NCBI GenBank assembly: GCA_934183705.1
Contig: CAKPSW010000017.1
Span: 1 to 19,790 of the forward strand
Direction: 5' to 3'
Source: an uncultured Bacilli bacterium
GTDB lineage: Bacteria > Bacillota_I > Bacilli_A > RF39 > UBA660
DNA length: 19,790 nt
The position numbers were made by a program, and so were the translations under genes. Of this stretch, positions 8,557 through 14,605 are shown piece by piece; the stretch's first letter is position 1; every line of letters begins with the position of its first letter. The notes under the pieces were generated by a model, which saw only the letters and a program-made list of their open reading frames with translations, had not been told where the DNA came from and searched no databases.

Positions 8557-9168
8557 ATGAAAGAAGAAAAAGGAAAAAATATTATAATTATAATATTACT
8601 ACTAATTATAGTATTATTAGTGGTGTTTATAACATTATTATTAACAAACAAGATAAATTTAGATAAAGATATCAAAAATAATGATATAACCAATAATCAA
8701 CAAAATATAACAAAAGAAGAAAGTAAAGAAGAAAATAAAGCCACTAAAAATTGGACAGAAGAAGTAATGTCGTATCATTTGTTAGATGTAGAAATAACAA
8801 AAGTAAGAAGTAAGGATTTAGGAGATAAAGAAGATATAAACAAAACTATTTCAATAGATATGAAAGAGTTAAAAGAATTATTAAGTTCATTAGCGGATAA
8901 AAAAATAACAAAAGTATATAGTATGGGAATGGGTGGTCCAGAAAGAGATCTACTTCAAATATCATACGAAAAAAATGATAACAAATATGAATTGAAAATA
9001 TTAAATGGAAAAATATATCTAGATGAATCAGATGAAGAGTTACAAAATTTCTTCAATCAACAAAACTATGAAGAAAAAAACAAAGAATATAAAGAAAAAG
9101 AAGGTACTTTCTATTATTATGAACTAGATAGTTATTCTAGTGAAATATACGATAAATATTTTAAATAA
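8557..9168 (+). CDS. Membrane-anchored extracytoplasmic protein, unknown
   Basis: 203 residues. After a short charged start (MKEEKGKN) comes one strongly hydrophobic helix (about residues 8-30) with no cleavage motif and no lipobox Cys, so it is probably an uncleaved N-terminal anchor. An Asn/Lys/Glu-rich linker (31-68) follows, then an outside globular domain from NWTEEVMSYH to the C-terminus. This contains KKITKVYSMGMGGPERD and a tail rich in Glu, Lys and Tyr. It has no Cys. I do not recognise the domain. The promoter and SD directly upstream and the terminator directly downstream make it a single-gene unit. Confidence 0.85.
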   Translation: MKEEKGKNIIIIILLLIIVLLVVFITLLLTNKINLDKDIKNNDITNNQQNITKEESKEENKATKNWTEEVMSYHLLDVEITKVRSKDLGDKEDINKTISIDMKELKELLSSLADKKITKVYSMGMGGPERDLLQISYEKNDNKYELKILNGKIYLDESDEELQNFFNQQNYEEKNKEYKEKEGTFYYYELDSYSSEIYDKYFK

Positions 9169-9184
9169 TAAAATAACATTTTAG

Positions 9185-9213
9185 AGAACTAAAAAACAAC
9201 ATTAGTTCTTTTA
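9185..9213 (+). terminator. Terminator of the 8557 gene
   Basis: AGAACTAA (9185-9192) pairs with TTAGTTCT (9202-9209) around a 9-nt loop, followed by TTTTATTT. It faces the rpmB terminator 16 nt away. Confidence 0.75.
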
Positions 9214-9226
9214 TTTCGCAAAATAA

Positions 9227-9248
9227 AAAAGATAGAAACATCTATCTT
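9227..9248 (-). terminator. Terminator of rpmB (minus strand)
   Basis: AAGATAGA (9229-9236), loop AACA, TCTATCTT (9241-9248). On the minus strand the stem is followed by a run of Ts (complement of the A-run ending at 9230). It lies just after the rpmB stop. Confidence 0.75.
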
Positions 9249-9250
9249 AA

Positions 9251-9427
9251 TTATGCCAATTCATTATTCTTTTTCATAGTTCTAGCTTCTCTAACACTAG
9301 TTTTAATTTTGCTACCATCTTTTAAAGTAACTGTAGTAAAATTAACCTTTTGAGTACTCTTAGTAATTTTTAAACAGTTAGGTCTATTATTTACAGATTT
9401 AGTTTTTTTAGTTGTTACTTTCTTCAT
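9251..9427 (-). CDS. rpmB: Divergent 50S ribosomal protein bL28
   Basis: A minus-strand ORF of 58 residues: ATG complement at 9425-9427, TAA at 9251-9253, preceded by a perfect AGGAGG (9435-9440) with 7-nt spacing. It is very basic. The C-terminal half STQKVNFTTVTLKDG and then KIKTSVREARTMKK aligns by eye with the bL28 signature NLQKV...(V)DG...(V)SAR(A/T)LK. The N-terminal half is short and lacks the usual G-K-x-P-x-x-G-N stretch. Synteny is strong support: in Bacillus rpmB is also the reversed gene just after the rlmN-prpC-prkC-rsgA-rpe cluster. It has its own promoter and terminator. Shorter than the usual ~60-64 residues, but only slightly. Confidence 0.75.
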   Translation of the reverse strand: MKKVTTKKTKSVNNRPNCLKITKSTQKVNFTTVTLKDGSKIKTSVREARTMKKNNELA

Positions 9428-9456
9428 CGTATTCCCTCCTCATCAGTTCGATATTA

Positions 9457-9485
9457 ACTTTATCATAAAAAAGCTTCTAAGTCAA
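9457..9485 (-). promoter_or_regulatory. rpmB promoter (minus strand)
   Basis: On the minus strand: TTGACT (complement of 9480-9485), a 17-nt spacer, then TGA plus TAAAGT (complement of 9457-9462). Good -35 and extended -10, 30 nt upstream of the rpmB start codon. It points away from the surface-protein promoter at 9527. Confidence 0.6.
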
Positions 9486-9526
9486 CTATTATTTAAAATT
9501 TTATTTGACATAATCAAGATTAGTAC

Positions 9527-9555
9527 TTGATAAAGATAAAAAAATATGCTAAAAT
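9527..9555 (+). promoter_or_regulatory. Strong promoter for the surface-protein leader
   Basis: TTGATA (9527-9532), exactly 17 nt, then TGC plus TAAAAT (9550-9555), an extended -10. Transcription would start near 9562. A perfect TTGACA at 9505-9510 upstream has no matching -10 at 17 nt (TGATAA at 9528), so it is a weaker alternative. No other convincing promoter lies between here and the surface-protein ATG at 9797, so the surface gene should be read from this site through the leader. Confidence 0.65.
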
Positions 9556-9583
9556 TTAAATAGGTAGAAAGTAGGTGCCTCGT

Positions 9584-9679
9584 ATGTTGTATGTGGATAA
9601 AACTAAAAAAATAAGCAAAAAAAACATTCAAACGTTCGTTAACCAGAAGTTAACGAGGGGGGGGGCATTTATTTACTAA
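9584..9679 (+). CDS. Leader-peptide ORF, 31 codons in this sequence
   Basis: ATG at 9584 with SD AGGTG six bases upstream, an SD style seen elsewhere in this window (before 8557, 12412, 16919). It reads MLYVDKTKKISKKNIQTF..., passes the G9 tract as Arg-Gly-Gly, and ends at TAA 9677-9679. The peptide is basic with no signal peptide. If the tract held ten Gs (or seven), the same ORF would shift into the frame open to 9765 and give a 60- (or 59-) residue product ending ...SNISTFA. So the current version may be an out-of-frame (OFF) state, a real short leader peptide, or a tract-length sequencing error. I do not recognise the peptide; its role would be regulatory. Confidence 0.45.
   Translation: MLYVDKTKKISKKNIQTFVNQKLTRGGAFIY
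9636..9656 (+). promoter_or_regulatory. Hairpin immediately before the G tract
   Basis: TCGTTAAC (9636-9643), loop CAGAA, GTTAACGA (9649-9656): a perfect 8-bp stem ending at the first G of the tract. It could stall polymerase or replication and so promote slippage, or form part of the RNA switch. Confidence 0.55.
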
Positions 9680-9765
9680 ATAAAAAAACAATCTATAAAA
9701 GACTGTTGATAAATTTAGAACAAACTACGGAAATAACTAATAGCAATATTAGTACTTTTGCGTAG
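9643..9765 (+). other. Alternative-frame extension of the leader ORF
   Basis: This frame is open for 40 codons between TAA 9640-9642 and TAG 9763-9765, a fairly long run in such AT-rich DNA. It has no start codon with an SD of its own. It joins the 9584 ORF only if the G tract changes by +1 or -2. The translated part after the tract reads GIYLLNKKTIYKRLLINLEQ and ends SNISTFA. Confidence 0.4.
9657..9665 (+). repeat. Poly-G tract, nine Gs
   Basis: Nine consecutive Gs in an otherwise very AT-rich genome; no other G or C run in the window approaches this length. It lies inside the leader ORF and changes its frame by length. Such tracts are classic slipped-strand phase-variation sites. Confidence 0.85.
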
Positions 9766-9771
9766 TTTTTT
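9722..9771 (+). terminator. Attenuator/terminator hairpin upstream of the surface-protein gene
   Basis: AAACTACG (9722-9729) pairs with CGTAGTTT (9761-9768), followed by a T-run (9766-9771). Inside, CTAATA (9737-9742), loop GCAA and TATTAG (9747-9752) form a second stem, with a few more A-T pairs between. It lies between the only good promoter and the ATG at 9797, so termination here would switch the surface gene off. Confidence 0.65.
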
Positions 9772-9796
9772 GTTTTAGAAGAAAGAGAGGAAAATT

Positions 9797-11365
9797 ATGA
9801 AGAAAAAAGAAAAAATTTTAAAACAATTAGTATTTCTTGTCTGTACACTAATTGTTACTAGTAGTATTGTAAATGCTCAGACAATAACAAAATGCCCAGA
9901 TAATACAACCAAAGTTCCGAATACAAATAGATGCTGTGCCAAATTTGATGGTGTATCAGCAAAAAGTATAGGTGGAGCATATGGTGATTGTCAATATGCA
10001 CAATCAGATGTCAGTCCCTCGTATTCACATAAAGGAAAGACTTATGATGGGGTAACGTGCCCAGTTTTAGGCATGCTTTGTTATGGTAATCGCCCACTTA
10101 ACATGATATCAGAAACATATTCAACAACGATTTCTTTAAAAAATACAAATGGCACAACATATATCACGAAAGAATGTAAACAAGCGCAATGTAGTTGGAA
10201 TGAAAAGTATCCTCACTGTCCAGCAGGGACATATTTTGCAGGCTGGCAAAAAGTTAGTGGTCATGTAAGTGTTACTGGAAGTTATATTTATACAACATCA
10301 GACACTCGCAGTGATTATAATGGGGTCGTAAAAGCTCTTTGTTACTATAATAAGACACCAGCAAATAATGTTGAAACAGGTAAAACAATAGAAGAACCAG
10401 TAGAAAATGTTTGTCCTAAAAGTGAAAACAAAGAAAAAATAACTAACTCTAATAATTATAAATTCACATATAATTTGGATGGTGGACATTTTATTGATGG
10501 AAGTACCGAAAGAACAGAAATAATTGATAGCCAATCATCAGTAGGAGCTCTTAGATTAAATCCATTAAAGGACGGCTATAAATTTGTTTCATGGCAAGAT
10601 GAAAATGGAAAAGATTTTGATTTTAGTACAAAACCAACTAAAGATACGACATTAAAGGCTACGTATGAAAAATTAACCGATGAAGAAAAAGATACTTATA
10701 CTTGTCCAAATGATTACGTATTAGATCCAACTAATGCAAAATGTTATAAGTATCTAAAATTTAATAGAGAAGGTAATATAACTAGTAAATCTAGTATAGA
10801 CAATGTTATGCAAGTTCCATATCAAACAAATCAAAGTCCTACTGCCGGAAAAGCTTATAATTATACAATGGTAACTTATGAAGATGGATCAAGAATGTGT
10901 TATGGATATAATGCTCCAAATGAAGGCGATCCTGGTAAAATAGTTTATATCAATGATAGTAAATTAAACACTATAGGTAAAAATAATACAATATATTATT
11001 TTAATGAAAATGGTAAGAATATTGAGTACGAAGATCAAGACTGGTGGAAATCGACTGATACATGCAAATTTAGATCATATTGTAATGTTGATGCCTGTAC
11101 TAAGATATCCGGAGCATGTGAAGTTACCTGGAGTGCCATTATTTTCCATTCTGTTGATGCTACATATGCAAAAGAGTTAGATGCGACAGAAATAGTCGAA
11201 GATAAAGATACTATTTTCAAAGGAAATACAGAAGATAAAACAACAGAAGATGTAAGTGAAAGCCCAAAGACAGGAAGTAAATTATGGATATTTATTACTC
11301 TTGGTATAACATTTAGTGTGGCCGGTACATATTATTATCGCAAATATAGAAAAACAGAAGTTTAA
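9797..11365 (+). CDS. Cys-rich cell-wall-anchored surface protein with InlB-type repeat
   Basis: 522 residues. A basic N-terminus and hydrophobic core end at VNA-Q (about residue 27), a type I signal peptide; the Cys in the core is not in a lipobox. The mature part has about 18 Cys, likely forming disulfides, which is unusual for this kind of organism. Residues about 220-292 form one InlB/Listeria-Bacteroides (Flg_new-like) repeat: FTYNLDGG ... GYKFVSW ... FDFSTKPTKDTTLKATY. Cys-rich segments flank it (TCPNDYVLDPTNAKC and later CKFRSYCNVDAC). The C-terminus has SPKTG (489-493), a hydrophobic helix and a basic tail YRKYRK, a sortase signal with SPKTG instead of LPXTG. The SD is GAGAGG, 7 nt before the ATG. 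Likely role: adhesion or immune exposure at the cell surface (inference). Expression is probably controlled by the upstream leader. Confidence 0.85.
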   Translation: MKKKEKILKQLVFLVCTLIVTSSIVNAQTITKCPDNTTKVPNTNRCCAKFDGVSAKSIGGAYGDCQYAQSDVSPSYSHKGKTYDGVTCPVLGMLCYGNRPLNMISETYSTTISLKNTNGTTYITKECKQAQCSWNEKYPHCPAGTYFAGWQKVSGHVSVTGSYIYTTSDTRSDYNGVVKALCYYNKTPANNVETGKTIEEPVENVCPKSENKEKITNSNNYKFTYNLDGGHFIDGSTERTEIIDSQSSVGALRLNPLKDGYKFVSWQDENGKDFDFSTKPTKDTTLKATYEKLTDEEKDTYTCPNDYVLDPTNAKCYKYLKFNREGNITSKSSIDNVMQVPYQTNQSPTAGKAYNYTMVTYEDGSRMCYGYNAPNEGDPGKIVYINDSKLNTIGKNNTIYYFNENGKNIEYEDQDWWKSTDTCKFRSYCNVDACTKISGACEVTWSAIIFHSVDATYAKELDATEIVEDKDTIFKGNTEDKTTEDVSESPKTGSKLWIFITLGITFSVAGTYYYRKYRKTEV

Positions 11366-11428
11366 AAATAAGTAACTATTCAAACTTAAAATAATTTAGT
11401 TATCCACAATTAGTATATTTTTAAATTC

Positions 11429-11459
11429 AAAATAATGGTTATTGAAGCCATTATTTTTT
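11429..11459 (+). terminator. Terminator of the surface-protein gene
   Basis: AAAATAATGG (11429-11438) and CCATTATTTT (11448-11457) form a 10-bp stem with a 9-nt loop, followed by Ts to 11459. It lies 64 nt after the stop codon. Confidence 0.8.
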
Positions 11460-11533
11460 ACGCTTTTAACAGAATAAAAAGATTACTCAACACCACCTAA
11501 TTTAATTATTAAAACTTGTAATAATTGTAAATT

Positions 11534-11561
11534 AAAAGAGCAATTTTTATATAATTACTCT
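11534..11561 (-). terminator. Terminator of sigK (minus strand)
   Basis: Read on the minus strand, AGAGTAATT pairs with AATTGCTCT (one G-U) and is followed by TTTTAATTT. The stem covers 11537-11545 and 11553-11561 and includes the sigK stop codon at 11555-11557. Confidence 0.65.
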
Positions 11562-12301
11562 TTATTTCTGTGTGCCATAGCCTTAATAGTAGTAGAACCC
11601 TGCCCATCTAGATTCTCTTTTTTTATAAATTCACGTAATATTTTAGTTATAGCTCTCTTTTCTATTCTAGATACATAACTTCTAGAAATACCCAGTTCTT
11701 TAGCAATTTCCTTTTGCGTAATTTCATCATTATTATTAAGACCATATCTTTTAGTAAGAACATCTCTTTCTCTAGCAGTTAAAACTCCCATATATTCCTT
11801 AAGCAATTTAATATTATCATTTCTATATATTTCATCAGCAAAATCCGGATCATTAGTTTTCAAAATATCAAGTATCGTAATTTCATTACCATCCTTATCA
11901 TAACTAATACCATCATAAATACTAATATTTTTAGAATTTTTCTTATCCGCTCTAAAGTACATTAAGATCTCATTTTCAGCACATTTAGCAATATAAGTAG
12001 TAAGCCTAACATTCTTATCTGGAGAAAAACTATCAATACCCTTAATAAGGCCAACCGTACCAATACCAATTAAGTCATCAATATCATTAGTATTAGATTC
12101 AAACTTCTTAACAATATGTGCTACTAATCTTAAATTATGTTCAATAAGTTTACTTCTAGCATTTTTATCTCCCATCATCATTTTATTAATATACTCTTCT
12201 TCCTCTTCTTTACTTAAAGGATCAGGAAAAGCATTATTGGAATAAGCCCCCGTAAAAAACATAAAATTATGAATAATAAAATCAAATAAATTAATAAGCA
12301 T
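11555..12301 (-). CDS. sigK: RNA polymerase sporulation sigma factor SigK-like
   Basis: A sigma-70 family factor of 248 residues. In spore formers SigK directs late gene expression in the mother cell. SNNAFPDPLS (21-30), LIEHNLRLVAHIVKKFE (52-68), DLIGIGTVGLIKGID (76-90, region 2) and the region 4 helix-turn-helix with KELGISRSYVSRIEKRA (about 201-217) closely match SigK; SigE is the nearest alternative but lacks the NNAFP-PLS start. The first ~20 residues are hydrophobic, like the pro-sequence of Bacillus pro-SigK that is removed by SpoIVFB. The gene is intact with no skin-type interruption. SD AGGAGG at 12307-12312 fixes the start. No clear promoter (sigma-A or sigma-E type) was found. It is divergent from yqeG. 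Confidence 0.88.
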   Translation of the reverse strand: MLINLFDFIIHNFMFFTGAYSNNAFPDPLSKEEEEEYINKMMMGDKNARSKLIEHNLRLVAHIVKKFESNTNDIDDLIGIGTVGLIKGIDSFSPDKNVRLTTYIAKCAENEILMYFRADKKNSKNISIYDGISYDKDGNEITILDILKTNDPDFADEIYRNDNIKLLKEYMGVLTARERDVLTKRYGLNNNDEITQKEIAKELGISRSYVSRIEKRAITKILREFIKKENLDGQGSTTIKAMAHRNKE

Positions 12302-12389
12302 AAAAACCTCCTAATAAAACTTATGCAATATAAACAATAATAAAAATATAAATAAGTATAAATAACTTTATTTTTTAAGGAAAATAAAG

Positions 12390-12395
12390 TATAAT
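12390..12395 (+). promoter_or_regulatory. -10 element of the yqeG promoter
   Basis: Perfect TATAAT at 12390-12395, 5 nt before the GGAGGTG SD (12401-12407). The -35 at 17 nt (TTTATT, 12367-12372) is weak. The intergenic region is only 110 bp and shared with sigK. Confidence 0.45.
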
Positions 12396-12411
12396 GAAAA
12401 GGAGGTGAAAC

Positions 12412-12933
12412 ATGAATTATTTTTATCCAGATATATATCAAAAAAGCATTTATACAATAAATTATGACAAATTAAAAGAAAATGGTATAAAATGTATCCT
12501 ATTCGATTTAGATAATACATGTGTGCCATATGTAGATAAAACACCTACTAAAAAACTATCTAAACTATTTGATACATTAAAAGAAAAAGAATTCAAAATA
12601 ATAATTTTTTCTAACTCACCAAAAACAAGATTAGAAAAATTCAAAAAAGAATTAAATGTAGATTGCTGCTATAGTGCCCAAAAACCAAGAAAAACAAAAT
12701 TCTTAAAAGTATTAAAAAACTATAATTATGATATATCAGAAGTAGCCATTGTAGGGGATCAATTAGTAACTGACATACTAGGAGGAAATAGAGTAGGAAT
12801 AACTACGATTTTAGTAAATCCCATGTCAAATATTGATATGCCACTAACAAAAATATATCGCTTTATTGAAAAAACAGAAATAAATAAAATGACTAAAAAA
12901 GGAATATTTAAGATAGGAAGATATTATGACTAA
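12412..12933 (+). CDS. yqeG: YqeG-family HAD (subclass IIIA) phosphatase
   Basis: 173 residues with the haloacid dehalogenase fold: nucleophile motif FDLDNT (Asp32 and Asp34), second motif Ser in FSNSP, Lys in QKPRKTKF, and motif IV GDQLVTDILGG. The fold and size match YqeG, a putative phosphatase whose natural substrate is not established; related enzymes act on phosphatidylglycerophosphate or nucleotides. The Ggaggtg SD is ideal. Its stop overlaps the yqeH start by 8 nt, the same yqeG-yqeH order as in Bacillus, suggesting a shared function or at least coupled translation. Confidence 0.93.
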   Translation: MNYFYPDIYQKSIYTINYDKLKENGIKCILFDLDNTCVPYVDKTPTKKLSKLFDTLKEKEFKIIIFSNSPKTRLEKFKKELNVDCCYSAQKPRKTKFLKVLKNYNYDISEVAIVGDQLVTDILGGNRVGITTILVNPMSNIDMPLTKIYRFIEKTEINKMTKKGIFKIGRYYD

Positions 12934-13900
12934 AAAATGTATAGGATGTGGAATCAATCTTCAAACCAAAGATAAAAATATTGAAGGCTATGTAGATGAC
13001 ATAAATAAAGAAATATGTGAAAGATGTTTTAAATTAAAACATTATGGGGAATATAGCGAAGTAACATTAGATAATAAAGATTATCAAAACATATTGGATA
13101 ACATTCCTAGTGACTCTTTGGTAGTATATCTAACATCAGTATTAAATTTAAATTTAGAATATATAGAAAATTTTAATAACGTTATAATCGTTTTAACCAA
13201 AAAAGACTTATTACCAAAATCAGTAAAAGATTATAAATTAATAAATTATGTAGCCAATATAACTAAAAATTATCAAGCTATAGAAGTAATAAGCTCAATA
13301 AAAAATTACAATCTAGATAACCTAATAAGCAAAATAGAAAAATATAGTAATAATAAAGAAGTTTATTTTATAGGTATGACTAATTCAGGCAAATCAACAC
13401 TAATAAATAAAATAATAAAAAATTATAGTGATAATAAATTAGAAGTAACAACTAGTATTTACCCATCAACAACACTAAATAAAATAGAATTAAATATAAA
13501 TGGTTTAAAAATAGTAGATACACCAGGACTAGTAAGCAAAGGTTCAATATTAAATAATCTATCCCTAAAAGAAATAAAAAAAATAACTCCTAAAAAAGAA
13601 ATAAAACCAAGAAGTTATCAATTAAAAGGAAATAATTCATTAATAATAGACAATAAAATAAGAGTAGATTTTCTAGGAGATAACAATATTACAATATATA
13701 TAGCAAACAATATAAATATAGTAAAGACACGTCTTTCAAATAACACTCTAAAAGATGCAAGAGTAAAAGAATTAAATTTAAAGGAAAATAAAGATATAGT
13801 TATAGAAGATCTATGTTTTATCAAATTAACAAAAGAAGCAAAAGTTAATATATACACAAACTATAATGTAAACATATATGAAAGGGATAATCTAATATAA
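12926..13900 (+). CDS. yqeH: Ribosome biogenesis GTPase YqeH
   Basis: A circularly permuted GTPase needed for 30S subunit assembly. 324 residues, a little shorter than the ~366 of Bacillus. The N-terminal zinc finger has C5-x2-C8 and C31-x2-C34. GTPase motifs in permuted order are TKKDLLPKS (G4), GMTNSGKST (G1, 150-158) and DTPGLV (G3, from 198). The C-terminal region, expected to bind RNA, is Lys/Asn-rich. Its start overlaps yqeG by 8 nt, and no separate SD is obvious, so translation is probably coupled. Together with rsgA and rlmN/rlmB/mrnC this window is unusually rich in ribosome-maturation genes. Confidence 0.95.
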   Translation: MTKKCIGCGINLQTKDKNIEGYVDDINKEICERCFKLKHYGEYSEVTLDNKDYQNILDNIPSDSLVVYLTSVLNLNLEYIENFNNVIIVLTKKDLLPKSVKDYKLINYVANITKNYQAIEVISSIKNYNLDNLISKIEKYSNNKEVYFIGMTNSGKSTLINKIIKNYSDNKLEVTTSIYPSTTLNKIELNINGLKIVDTPGLVSKGSILNNLSLKEIKKITPKKEIKPRSYQLKGNNSLIIDNKIRVDFLGDNNITIYIANNINIVKTRLSNNTLKDARVKELNLKENKDIVIEDLCFIKLTKEAKVNIYTNYNVNIYERDNLI

Positions 13901-13924
13901 AATAATTAAGAAGTAGGTAGCAGT

Positions 13925-14605
13925 ATGAAAGAAAAAGTAGTAACTAATGAAGAAAAATTTGCAAACGGTCTGTGCTTTAAAAAAATATTTCTAATATTCG
14001 TAATATTCAGTTTTCTAGGATGCATATATGAAGATATTCTATTTATGAGTAAAGGATACATGAATGAAGGAACAATAAATTATATTACTAAAAGAGGACT
14101 ACTATATTTTGAACTATCACCAATATACGGTTGGGGAGCATGTATAATGGTATACCTTTTATCCATAAAAAAACATAAAAAATATGAATATTTTATTTTA
14201 GGTTCTCTAATAGGAGGAGCATTTGAATACCTAATAAGCTTTTTGCAAGAGACCTTTACCAATACAACATCTTGGAACTATAGCACATATTTACTAAATA
14301 TAAACGGAAGAACCACTATTCCATATATGCTTTTTTGGGGACTATTGTGTTATATCTTAATGACCAAAATATACCCATATATGTCAAACAAAATAGAACG
14401 TCTCCCACATAATATTGGAAATATAATATATTACATATTACTTATAGTAATAACAATAGATATGATATTATCATTCAGTGCATGCATAAGAATGGGACTA
14501 AGACATGAAGGATATAAGGCACTAACTCCTTATGGAGAATTTTTAGATAAAATATATACAGATGACAGAATGAAAAAAAGTTATACGAATATGGTGATAA
14601 AATGA
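13925..14605 (+). CDS. Membrane protein of the putative ABC-transporter type IV (PF06541) family
   Basis: 226 residues with about five membrane helices. Matches to the family pattern: SPIYGWGACIMVYLL, the GGAFEYLISFLQE helix with an intramembrane Glu, SWNYS, NGRTTIPYMLFWG, and a final helix. The family is often annotated as an ABC-transporter permease, but no ATPase gene is adjacent here, so transport is unproven. SD AGGTAG eight nt before the ATG. The stop TGA overlaps the next start (ATGA at 14602-14605) and is followed by an in-frame TAA. It is probably co-transcribed with yqeGH and the glycosyltransferase. Confidence 0.85.
   Translation: MKEKVVTNEEKFANGLCFKKIFLIFVIFSFLGCIYEDILFMSKGYMNEGTINYITKRGLLYFELSPIYGWGACIMVYLLSIKKHKKYEYFILGSLIGGAFEYLISFLQETFTNTTSWNYSTYLLNINGRTTIPYMLFWGLLCYILMTKIYPYMSNKIERLPHNIGNIIYYILLIVITIDMILSFSACIRMGLRHEGYKALTPYGEFLDKIYTDDRMKKSYTNMVIK

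Larger units (their letters stand above)
9562..9796 (+). promoter_or_regulatory. 5' leader of the surface-protein gene: leader ORF, G9 tract, attenuator hairpin
   Basis: This fills the 369-nt gap between rpmB and the surface protein. In order: SD AGGTG (9573-9577) and ATG (9584) of a short ORF; a 9-bp hairpin with loop CAGAA (9636-9656); nine Gs (9657-9665); a small hairpin AACAATCT/AGACTGTT with one mismatch (about 9687-9708); and a terminator-like hairpin (9722-9771). I see no known riboswitch or T-box signature. The arrangement resembles leader-peptide attenuation, with the reading frame set by G-tract length. Confidence 0.55.

Noticed and set aside
9505..9533. TTGACA as the -35 of the surface-protein promoter
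   Set aside because: The -10 at 17 nt (TGATAA) is poor; TTGATA/TGC-TAAAAT 22 nt downstream fits better.
9591..9614. Alternative leader start at ATG 9591
   Set aside because: That frame meets TAA within eight codons and has no SD.
9722..9768. Inverted repeat as a recombination (invertible promoter or attC-like) site
   Set aside because: No second copy flanks a segment, and no recombinase gene is nearby; the T-run fits a terminator better.
11400..11408. TTATCCACA, a perfect consensus DnaA box, between the surface gene and its terminator
   Set aside because: Only one copy, no cluster or AT-rich unwinding element beyond the background, and no dnaA/dnaN nearby. Likely chance.
12313..12412. Search for a sigma-E or sigma-K type promoter before sigK on the minus strand
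   Set aside because: CATAAGTT resembles half of a -10, but no -35 at the right distance was found.
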